In this document: positions 1-7,878 of the stretch, piece by piece
How the letters are laid out: every line of letters begins with the position of its first letter
Numbering within the stretch: the stretch's first letter is position 1
NCBI GenBank assembly: GCA_011763485.2
Contig: JAANSK020248608.1
Location: 1-23,435 of the forward strand
Direction: 5' to 3'
Origin: Isoetes engelmannii
Lineage: Eukaryota > Streptophyta > Lycopodiopsida > Isoetales > Isoetaceae
DNA: 23,435 bases
Made by a program: the position numbers and the translations under genes
Notes under the pieces: model-generated
What the model was told of the DNA's origin: nothing
The model's input: the letters and a program-made list of their open reading frames with translations, nothing else
Database searches by the model: none

Positions 1-21
1 AGGAGAAAGGCTTATAGGTGA

Positions 22-492
22 GCAGGTGGAAGTGAAACGGTGGCTATACAAGGGGTTGGACAACGGAAGAGAGCCATTGAGGAGGAAAGACTCAGGCATC
101 CGTACATGCATGATAATTTGTTTTGGGGTTCCAATAGAGATGGCACAAAAATGATAGCTGCAAGGGTTGAGTTTGACCTTATAGGTGCAGCTTATTTTAT
201 TTTTTACTTGGCTGATTTTGCATGTAAGCACGCCTACTTGGATGCCATTGGCACTGATGAGGAACGGACGAGATTTCGAAATATGCGCGACTATCTAAAG
301 CACTGCACAGAATTCCCAATGCGGGACAAGGAATGCAAGTTTGATCTGGTCCAGCTATTGAACATCATGCAAAGCACATGGAATTGCTCTCCAACACCTT
401 GCACAAGGCCTCAGATGGAGTCAGATTGGATTCTTCAGGTCGGCCATGGTGCGAATGAGGCTACTAATGAAGCTGGACCCAGTCACGATTAG
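22..492 (+). CDS. Unrecognised coding exon, 5' end missing
   Basis: This frame is open from a stop at 19-21 to a TAG at 490-492, about 155 codons. The first in-frame ATG is well inside (109), so the open stretch is probably the 3' exon of a gene cut by the window edge. A possible splice acceptor (AGCAG|GTGG) lies at 24-25. The translation reads like real protein: a charged N-terminal stretch, a central hydrophobic segment (GAAYFIFYLADFACKHAYLD), then Arg/Asp/Glu-rich sequence with several Cys (NCSPTPC) and a polar tail ending GPSHD. I recognise no family. A second frame is open to about position 162, so the 5' part of the reading frame is less certain. It may be a host exon or part of a repeat-encoded protein. 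Confidence 0.4.
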   Translation, partial: AGGSETVAIQGVGQRKRAIEEERLRHPYMHDNLFWGSNRDGTKMIAARVEFDLIGAAYFIFYLADFACKHAYLDAIGTDEERTRFRNMRDYLKHCTEFPMRDKECKFDLVQLLNIMQSTWNCSPTPCTRPQMESDWILQVGHGANEATNEAGPSHD

Positions 493-1104
493 CATGCATG
501 CCCTACAATTTTAGGATTCTTTGTATTCTATTTTCATAATTGTCAACATATTCGTTGAAAAGAAAAAAGTTGAATTTATAAATGCCTACGCAAAAACCTT
601 TAATGGACTCTTGTACTTCTAGCTAATGTTTCCATGTCTTTTTATTCTCTTTTGTTATTTAAGCTGTTAACGCCGAGTGTTATTTTATGTCGTGCAGTCA
701 GTATAGAACATAGACGCGAGTGATCGAGCAAAGTAGTTGAATAGCAAAATATTAACCAATTCGAGATACCTAGCATGATATTAACCGGGTGACCTGTGTG
801 GGGCACTGAGAATTCCCAATCTTTCCTTCTCCGCCTCTTCAGGCAATGTAGCCTAGATACTATATGAGCTGCATTGTTCAAAGAGGCCTGAAGGCAAGAT
901 TTGGGAATTCACGATACCGTTACTGTGAAGTTCCTTGGTGCAACTGATGGCTCTTCTCACTTTTCAGGAGAGCTATTTGAGAAGTATGGGATGAATATAT
1001 CAAACCGTGGCCTCCAGAGAGATAGTAGTACACATAGCATGGATCCGGCTGTAGTTGTTGGGGCACGTTTCGGAATTGCATTCTCCAGCTTCTCCCTTGC
1101 TCGA
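493..1104. other. Non-coding stretch with one foldback
   Basis: I see no convincing gene here. The short open frames overlap on both strands and show no family features. The only structure is the imperfect inverted repeat at 810-910. Confidence 0.5.
810..910. repeat. Imperfect 101-nt foldback (hairpin)
   Basis: The left arm begins GAATTCCC (810-817) and the right arm ends GGGAATTC (903-910). Between them, blocks of the form AATCTT, CCTTC and GCCTCTT and the pair CAATGTAG (844-851) / CTGCATTG (869-876) match in inverted order with small bulges, leaving a loop of about 17 nt. Two arms of about 42 nt with scattered mismatches could be a small foldback element or a plant miRNA-precursor-like hairpin. 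No known miRNA was recognised in either arm. Confidence 0.5.
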
Positions 1105-1249
1105 ATAATATAATGCACCGTGAATGCAAAATTTGGAACTCAAACTTACGATAAGAAATATTGCATATCTAGGTTTCAATTAGGAGAATAATGGTACATA
1201 GACAATGTACACCATAATAGGCTGATGCATGTTCAATGTTTGCAAAATC

Positions 1250-1255
1250 TTTATT
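1250..1255 (-). terminator. Poly(A) signal AATAAA of acyltransferase-like gene A
   Basis: On the minus strand this reads AATAAA about 200 nt past the stop codon at 1454. The equivalent site in block B (around 12750) is altered and has no AATAAA, so the paralogue must use another signal. Confidence 0.35.
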
Positions 1256-1453
1256 TCAAATTGAAACTTACATCCACTCTTTCCTGATGCCTAAAGCAAA
1301 GTAGCGTTTTTCTTCATTATGATGAGTCAGTACAGGAAAACCACGTTAATGTAGATTTTCCATTTGTTGTCTGCTCCATGCAGAGTAGAAGTCCTACTTT
1401 TACCATATAGGTAAATAAGAAATACTTATCCTCAGCAAATATACCTCACTTAA

Positions 1454-3114
1454 TCATGCAGAAGTTGAAGCATCAACCAGTGATGCTAATGCAGCAGAAA
1501 GAAAAGGCATCAGCTGATCCCTAGAGTGTACCGGGTCGGTATAAAGAAAGGTTAAGCAGAGCTCATGCCCCTCCATGGTATCTGAAACGCTGAAAGAGGG
1601 ACCTATAAAATGCATAGATGCCAAGGGGCCAATTGTTCCTACAACTCCCAGGAGATCTGCATTTTCTTGGGACACTTCTACCTTCTCTGGAGGGTCAAGA
1701 AACAGGCTGAACAATGCAGTCCTCAATGAATTGGCTGTAGTCATACTCGGCCGCTTTAGCAACTGGCAATTGCTCATTGTCAAACTCATTGAAAAGTTGA
1801 ATTTAATAAGCTGTGTAAAGTTAATCTAATAACATGTATGAAGCATACCTGAGAGAATAACATGTTAAGTACTGGCAACTCGGTAAACTGATGATGCTTG
1901 GCTATGTCTTTTGCAGTTACAGATGCCAAACTTCTTGCCAGATCCCAAAATTCAATACCTTCTTTAACCTGCTCATCTTGTGGCATACCTGACGAGTAAT
2001 TTCCTATTACGCTGTTCTCCAAAGGAGGTTCGATATACTGTCGAGAGTTGATCACCCTGTTCATCAAAGTGATCAAGCAAAAATCTAGGACTTTTCCAAA
2101 GACAGATAAATACAGATGTGATTACCTAGTAAAACTAAAGGTGTTCTGTTTCTTATCTTTAAGCTCCTTCCATTTTGAAGCTTCTAGTAACAGAGCTGCA
2201 GACAGGGCTGCAGGAATAGTTGCATCTTTTTTCTTGCAAGCTGCCAAAAGAGCCTTTGTTCCTGTTCAATATAAACATATATATTGTCAAGTACTTAAAA
2301 GATATGTCTACTCTATTGTTGAAGACTTACCTTCTGCACCAAGGCTGAATTTTACAAACTGAGATGTGAGAGTGCAGTGCTTGAAATCTGTGTGTCCTTT
2401 CTGGAAGGGAAAAATGGCGCACTTTGATGAATTCCAGGCATATCCAACAGCATCAAGTCCCTTTTTGAAAAAACCCTTAGAAAGCTTTTTAGGCACCAGA
2501 TCCTCCAATGGGGGAGGGATCTCATTCTTATCACTGCATTTGGAAATATTAGGGATTCTTCCAGCCACTGAATCACTCAAAGCTTGCATAAATTCTTGAG
2601 CAGCTATAGCAGTAGAATGCCTGTCACAGGCTCCGCTATGGAACCTGAGAACTATCACACTATGACATCTAGATTCATCACCATATGCATGAACTTCAAA
2701 AAGATCTGCCTTGTGGAAACCCAGATTGAGCTCTTTCTCAATGATCCGGTGCAAAGCAATACTCAAACTGTGATGTTCATCATCCTTGGAAAGATAAAGG
2801 ATCCCTTTTGTATCTGCTGATATTTTGTCATCCATGTGAGGCCATGGCATCTCTTCAACAGCAGGGGACCATGGTTGATCCAAAACTTTAAAAGATTTCT
2901 TTCCCTTAGCATTTTCAATGATTTGAGACCTCAACAGAGAATGATTATTTCCAACTGCCTTTGCAGCTGTGCGAACATGATCAATGTGCACTAATTTATT
3001 AAGAGCAACACCAAAAACTCCATTTCCAGTACCTAATTCCGTACATTTGATCCAGTTTTCTTCAGAAGCTCCAAGGAGGCGCTCTCTGCAAGCCTCAATT
3101 CCGACAGAGGCCAT
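1454..3114 (-). CDS. Condensation/acyltransferase-like protein, copy A
   Basis: Four exons on the minus strand: 3114-2331, 2261-2126, 2056-1849 and 1762-1454 (784, 136, 208 and 309 nt), with GT-AG borders and compatible phases, give 478 residues ending DASTSA then TGA. The start is the ATG at 3114 (MASVGIEA), the one shared with copy B. Features fit the CoA-dependent acyltransferase superfamily (NRPS condensation, PapA5-like and BAHD): an N-terminal LVHIDHV (about 41-47) and LLRSQ (60-64) region, and LRFHSGACDRHS (156-167). There H159 and D164 stand where HHxxxDG sits in condensation domains, but spaced H-x4-D. The C-terminal RPSMTTANSLRT region fits the second half of such folds. No signal peptide or membrane segment is evident, so it is probably cytosolic. 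Length and exon structure recall single-domain condensation-like proteins of plants with no settled function. The substrate is unknown. Confidence 0.8.
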
Positions 3115-3123
3115 AGCCAGATT

Positions 3124-3230
3124 CTGAAGAGACGGATAGATGGGGACTTGGAAATGATGACGAATGAAGAAGGGGAAGAACAAGGGCAGTTTTCAAGAGT
3201 GCAAAAAATGGGTTTCTTTAAAGAACTTAC
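3124..3230 (-). other. Likely 5'-UTR intron of gene A
   Basis: On the minus strand a strong donor (GCT|GTAAGT at 3230) and a pyrimidine-rich acceptor (CGTCTCTTCAG| at 3124) frame a 107-nt intron ending nine bases before the ATG. Block B keeps both sites, with a 104-nt intron at 14635-14738. Confidence 0.6.
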
Positions 3231-3924
3231 AGCAAGCTTTCTCTGCATTCCTGCAGCTAACCACCATACTAAATGCATGCGATCCATTTTTACTTACCTA
3301 CTGACTTTTCCGGCTACTATTTTGCTCTGTTTGAATCCTTCCAGATTTCTCACGCATCTCCCTAAAAGAAAATTGTACAGGCAAAGACAAGATTCAGATG
3401 AACCGATCTGCAGCGCTTAAATGCTTCCGTAGTGGGGTTGGTAATCTCCCATTTCCTTACCAACCAGGCCTACTTCCTTCCTTCCTTAAAAAGTTTCCCT
3501 GTCTTTAGAACGCCGAATATAATATCAAATCAAATATGCAAACATGTTTCCTTCCAATTGTTAACAAGTGTTAGAACAATCTACATAAATGTATACCACT
3601 AACCATATCATGTGAAGATTGTCTTTTCCTTCAATTTTGGATGTGGTGCTTAGTGGCATAGTATTGAAATGTTGAAGTTATGGGATAATTCAATGCAAGA
3701 AACTACATGCCTCCATCATTTAAACGTCTCGGCATGGGGTGTGCATTCTTGCACATGGGTCATCATTCTAGTTGTCGTCTCTCCCATCCCAGCTCCTTAA
3801 AATCAGTTGCCTCTGTGTCGCAAGAATGTGATCAGGCCAAAACTTTGCTTCATCACAACTTTGTTTGTATTATTTAGCTCATGTGTTGGCAAAATTCATA
3901 TGTCACTACAATGCACATTAACAG

Positions 3925-4058
3925 TCTCTATGACCATCACATCTTTCCTGCAATGGCACTACCACCTTGCAAATAAGTAAATTTGGCAAAATCTCTATGA
4001 CCATCACATCTTTCCTGCAATGGCACTACCGCCTTGCAAATAAGTAAATTTGGCAAAA
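3925..4058. repeat. Tandem duplication, 67 bp x 2
   Basis: Two head-to-tail units (3925-3991 and 3992-4058), each starting TCTCTATGACC and ending TTTGGCAAAA, differ at one base (ACCACC against ACCGCC). The near-identity indicates a recent duplication. Confidence 0.95.
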
Positions 4059-4373
4059 CAGGAACATATCGAACCCTCCTTTCTACCATCAACACATTTA
4101 TGCTTAGCTCAAATGAAGCAACATACTCCTTTCATAAGAAACTTGCAAAATTGCACTGCATTTGTCTATAATAACTGACAAGAACATAGGGACAAAAAGC
4201 CCTCGTGAGTATATCCATACTTTCACATGCAATCACAAGCATCTCTTTAGCTCAATTAGGTCCATGCCGTTAAAAAAAACCCTCATGTGTGCAAAATTGA
4301 TTAAATGCATGAAAAACAATAGGCTAGCATCTCTATAAAACTCAACTAAATGCATGCTTCATTGATTTATTGA

Positions 4374-4392
4374 TAGGTAGGTAGGTAGGTAG
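4374..4392. repeat. (TAGG)n microsatellite
   Basis: Nearly five perfect copies of TAGG. Confidence 0.9.
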
Positions 4393-4817
4393 TTTTAACG
4401 TTACGCCACTAGGCAGCATCCAATTGAGCATTTGAAAAGTATGTCTAATTATGTTTGTCCTACACGATTATTCGGGAGTTTCTTTAACTCGTGTTATGGA
4501 ACCTTATGGAAATATTTTTATTTTTTTTTTAATTATGGGCCGTTGAGTCATGAGACGATACAAGGTCCTGCTGTCATACACGTGGCTTTAGATTCTTGCA
4601 TTAGAAGTGTAACATGACACGTGTTACTTTGGTTTCCTATACCTGCTATATGGTGATATCAGTTCCCATTATCAGTCATTCATCCAGTTTTACATGTGTA
4701 TGAGCTTTTATTTTTTGAATTCTCGACTTCCAAACCTTACCTACACAATGGTCATGGGTCCAAAATGTCTTAAAATCTGTTGGAAGGAAAACATACAGGT
4801 TAGATAGAATGTGCATG

Positions 4818-4833
4818 AACATGCATGTGTCTA
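4818..4833. repeat. Target-site duplication, left copy
   Basis: AACATGCATGTGTCTA here is repeated exactly at 5805-5820 and brackets the LINE copy between them. Confidence 0.9.
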
Positions 4834-4949
4834 TTTTTTTGAAGGACGTCAAACTTTATTAAAAATCCAAGATGCAAAGCAAATACAAATGCATAGGCGG
4901 GATTAAGATCTGAGAGGATAACCATGATCCACTGAGTAGGACCACCGAC

Positions 4950-5338
4950 CTATGCATAAGATAACACACTCAAATAGATCTCAAAAATCAACTGGCGCTT
5001 GGTAGGAGCAAGTAAAGAACAATGGTAAGACTTAACAATTTTAGCTTGTGCGTCCTGGAGGACAGCAGCAGCAGAAGTGTCTGTGCCCTTAAAGACACAC
5101 AAATTTCTGCGCTTCCAGATAGACCACAACAACCACCCTGAAGCCAAGTGAAACGCCTGGCTTCGCAACTTGTTCCAAGTATCCGGATGAATATAGCCAA
5201 GAGGACCTACTGACTTGTCAATGTCACATGAAAAAGAGAAAGCAGCCAAGACCAAACCGGCTGGAGGTGATCACGCAGGAAAAAATAGTGCTCAATAGTT
5301 TCATCCCTACGCTTGCACAGTGGGCAGAGTGTTGAGAC
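4950..5338 (-). pseudogene. LINE ORF2 C-terminus (zf-RVT), sense part
   Basis: The minus strand reads VSTLCPLCKRRDETIEHYFF (the Cys/His zf-RVT signature found at the end of L1-type ORF2), then changes frame near 5255 and continues as SFSCDIDKSVG, WNKLRSQAFHLASGWLLWS and a tail ending LSVLSYA before a stop at 4950. One frameshift breaks it. It is the 3' portion of the retrotransposon protein, colinear with the poly(A) end. Confidence 0.75.
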
Positions 5339-5347
5339 TATAATCTT

Positions 5348-5804
5348 CCACTTTGTGCCTCAGTCCATCCATTAACTCAACGGCGTTGGAGATTAGCAGG
5401 AATCTTGACAATTGCGGCATGGTATGATTCTGGCCAGTTAGCTATTTGGGAGGTCTTTCAAACCAGGTTCTTGTTGTCATGATGGGACATACCTATTTGG
5501 CAAAAGGTCGCTGGCACTCTGCCTGTTGTTGCTCTAGAGGCTCTTGAAGGGCACATGTGAATTTCCCACCAGAGTGTTTACGAGCATAGGCTCGTGAACT
5601 CTATGTATATGCTGCTTGTCAATTGTGATATTCTACTGCCATCAACAAATGGTCCCTTCAACTCCTGCCTCCTAGTTGGCGGCGTATGTGGACTTGGGCT
5701 TGAGATAAGCTGCTTCACTCTAAGGTGGTTGTGCTTTGGTGGCAGATTCTTCATAGACGCCCTCGTCTGAATGTGCTTGTCCACATGTTCGATCCTCGAG
5801 TCTC
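5348..5804 (+). pseudogene. LINE ORF2 segment, inverted part
   Basis: Plus-strand frames read LTQRRWRLAGILTIAAWYDS and WEVFQTRFLLS, a stop, WDIPIWQKVAGTLPVVALEA, and after a frame change WTWA, a stop, DKLLHSKVVVLWWQILHRR and RLNVLVHMFDPRVS. This is the stretch normally found just before the CPLC finger, which here lies on the opposite strand to the left. The piece ends exactly at the right-hand target-site duplication. Confidence 0.7.
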
Positions 5805-5820
5805 AACATGCATGTGTCTA
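5805..5820. repeat. Target-site duplication, right copy
   Basis: Exact copy of 4818-4833. The last bases of the inverted LINE segment (GTCTCAACA) share ACA/AACA with the target, a possible microhomology used in internal priming. Confidence 0.9.
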
Positions 5821-6935
5821 TAAGTGCAAAGCAATGAAGATCACACTTGATTGACGCAATATTTCAATGCATGCTTCTTCAGTAAGCTTTGGGATGTCAG
5901 TGCCTTGGAGATAGTCAAGGCATCTTGGTCTCTGTGGACGATAAAACTCATTTTAGTTCAATTCAATTCATTCATTTTCACTTTGTTAGTGTCCAGCTAC
6001 CCCAATGACTCTTTTCAGGCGACCAAATCTAGCTACGTCTACGTCTTGTATTCATCTTAAGTCTTTATTTCGTTTTTGCGTGACCTGTATAATGGTGTGT
6101 TATTCATCATGCATACATGCAAAGATAGACTCTATTATAGTTAAATCCTTAGCCAAAAGATTAGGTTGATGCATTAATAGTATGCTTCTAGTTTAGTGGC
6201 CTATTGAATATATGGCTTTCACGTCAACCCCATTGTGATCTTCATGGACTTAACAAAGGATTAGTCAAGAGCTGAGCATTATTGTGACAGGACCTAGTCT
6301 CGGGAGATGCACTTACTAATCAGGGGGTATGGACATCTACATTTGTAGGGTGGCCAAAAAGATCCCTAGTATACTGATATTTGAAAGCTAATTTAATCCC
6401 TATGAAAAAAAAAACCCTTTAATAGTAAGTATACAAATATGGAATAGTAACAAAACCCCCCTTTTTTGCACGCAGATGTCCCATACTGCAAACAATATTG
6501 AATCCCCTGGGAATCTAGTCTGATAAGGACTACCCCCAGTAGCCTTAACCAACACATCATAAGGGCAGATCCTTCAAAGAAATCGTTATCCAATGGGTCC
6601 CAACCTTTCCAGGCTTTATCCCATACCCCATAAACCATATCATTTCCTCCCCTTCCTCGATGCTTGTCCTCAAGCACTGCCATTCAAACTCTTGCAGCAG
6701 CTGATCAAGTTGATTATGTACCATCTAGTAAGCCCCCAATCAACATTGAGGCCATTTACCTATAGTGAGGCTATCCCAAATAGGGCCGAGAACATTGCAT
6801 GTCCTTGTACAAGATGGGACTTAACCTCACAAGTCCAAACTTGGTTTAGGTGTTACCAGGCTATTGGAAGAAGAAGAGGTTGATTTGAACATGAACACTT
6901 AGGGCTGGTCAGGTATGCTAATTTGGATACAGGTC
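5821..6935. other. Intergenic, no gene supported
   Basis: Overlapping short frames on both strands (for example minus 6393-6683) have no family features. The stretch may be old repeat DNA, but I see no terminal repeats or transposase/polymerase motifs. Confidence 0.4.
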
Positions 6936-7281
6936 CATCAGATGATTAGGTAGTTGCAATTTGCAAGGCCAGGATCATTAGGGGGATGGTCGATGAAGGG
7001 GTGGAAAGAGACATAATTTCTAAATCCAAAGAAATGGATCTTGCATTTGCAAGTACATGGAGGAAATAGATTGTTGAGGTATGTCCAACTCATTTTATAG
7101 ATGCCTTTTATAGATGTCTTTTATTGTCCTAAAACAACCCTAAACATGTGCAGGCCTCTAACTGTACACTACCATTTGATGCACCACACACAGCCACAGG
7201 ATGATGCATATGACAACGAGGAGACAATTGACGAGATCAACCTCCATGTCAGCAACAATGAAGCAAGGGTGTGAATATGAT
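6936..7281 (+). other. Coding-like scraps of unknown origin
   Basis: One plus frame reads VAICKARIIRGMVDEGVERD then IISKSKEMDLAFASTWRK (about 6952-7065) before an in-frame TAG and a donor-like GAG|GTATGT near 7080. Another frame, after an acceptor-like GTGCAG (near 7154), reads an acidic stretch PQDDAYDNEETIDEINLHVS and stops near 7281. The composition looks protein-like, but the two pieces do not join cleanly in phase. They may be relics of a gene or transposase. I do not recognise a family. Confidence 0.2.
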
Positions 7282-7878
7282 TTGGCACATTCGTTTGGCT
7301 CCAACTTGAGGAGTTTCTTGTGTATTATATTTGACATTACAGTTGAAATCTTTCTTATTGTCAAAGTAACAACACTTTGTACTAACACTACCCAATTGTG
7401 CAATGTGCAAATTGAGCAACGATTGTTCAAAGGTTACAATTTAGTTCATTGCCTTAAACAATATCATGCACACAAAGCAAGTCAGTGTTGACAACAGTAT
7501 GCAGGTAAACTTAGTAGAATGCCATGTAAATATTTGAAGTATCGAGTAAGAGATCTGCCGGTGAAGCTTGCTGCAATTCAGGCTTCGAAGATACCAGAAC
7601 GGCAAGCAACTGATTTTTAGGTTGAGAGACATGCTACACTACTTGATGTAATATAGGTCTGAAATCCTGCGGAATGTCCTGCCCCCGTTACGAAGTAGGT
7701 ATTGCATTATCAAATGTTAGGCATGAATAATGAGTCCAACCCCACGTGTTTAGAACCAAGGTAGGACTAAAGGGTATGGTGCAGTTTAAATATGCAAATA
7801 CCGTATTTATACGTTATACGGATACGCCATATTGTGAAGGTCCCGCGCTTTCGCATTCTCTTCCAAAAACGCAAAACT
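7282..7878. other. Upstream region of the coiled-coil gene
   Basis: No gene is supported here. The right half should hold the promoter and 5' UTR of the gene starting at 7879, including a G-box. Confidence 0.4.
7743..7748. promoter_or_regulatory. G-box (CACGTG)
   Basis: A palindromic CACGTG about 130 bp upstream of the proposed ATG. This is the core site for plant bZIP and bHLH factors. Position supports a regulatory role, but a chance 6-mer cannot be excluded. Confidence 0.35.

Larger units (their letters stand above)
1105..3420. repeat. Duplicated genomic block, copy A
   Basis: This block matches 12595-14905 in the same orientation, including exons, introns, the 3' flank (around 1110-1320 against 12600-12820) and the 5' flank up to about 3420. 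Similarity stops at both ends. Introns and flanks match as well as exons, so the copy was made at DNA level and not through mRNA. Edges are estimates by eye. Confidence 0.85.
3421..4817. other. Intergenic, no gene seen
   Basis: AT-rich sequence with stops in all frames; it presumably includes the promoter of gene A at its left end. It contains the 67-bp tandem duplication and a TAGG microsatellite. I found no recognisable gene. Confidence 0.5.
4834..5804 (-). mobile_element. 5'-truncated, 5'-inverted LINE (L1-type) insertion
   Basis: This LINE copy of about 970 bp is flanked by a perfect 16-bp target-site duplication. Its 3' end is at the left: a run of seven T (poly(A) on the minus strand) preceded by AATAAA (minus, 4855-4860). 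From about 5338 down to 4950 the minus strand encodes the end of ORF2: the zf-RVT motif CPLCKRRDETIEHYFFL, then WLLWSIWKRRNLCVFKG. From about 5348 to 5804 the plus strand encodes the preceding part of the same protein (LAGILTIAAWYDSGQLAIW, later VVVLWWQILHRRPRLNVLVH). That order and orientation are what twin priming during target-primed reverse transcription leaves. The frames carry stops and a frameshift, so the copy is dead. Confidence 0.85.

Noticed and set aside
785-812. Resemblance of GGGTGACCTG to a miR398-complementary site
   Set aside because: Only about ten bases agree, and the rest does not match.
3033-3287. Minus-strand frame upstream of gene A as an N-terminal extension
   Set aside because: It is in a different frame from exon 1 and crosses a conserved 5'-UTR intron; the equivalent frame in copy B diverges.
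6280-6900. Possible LTR-retrotransposon relic
   Set aside because: No long terminal repeats, primer-binding site, or gag/pol motifs could be found in the window.
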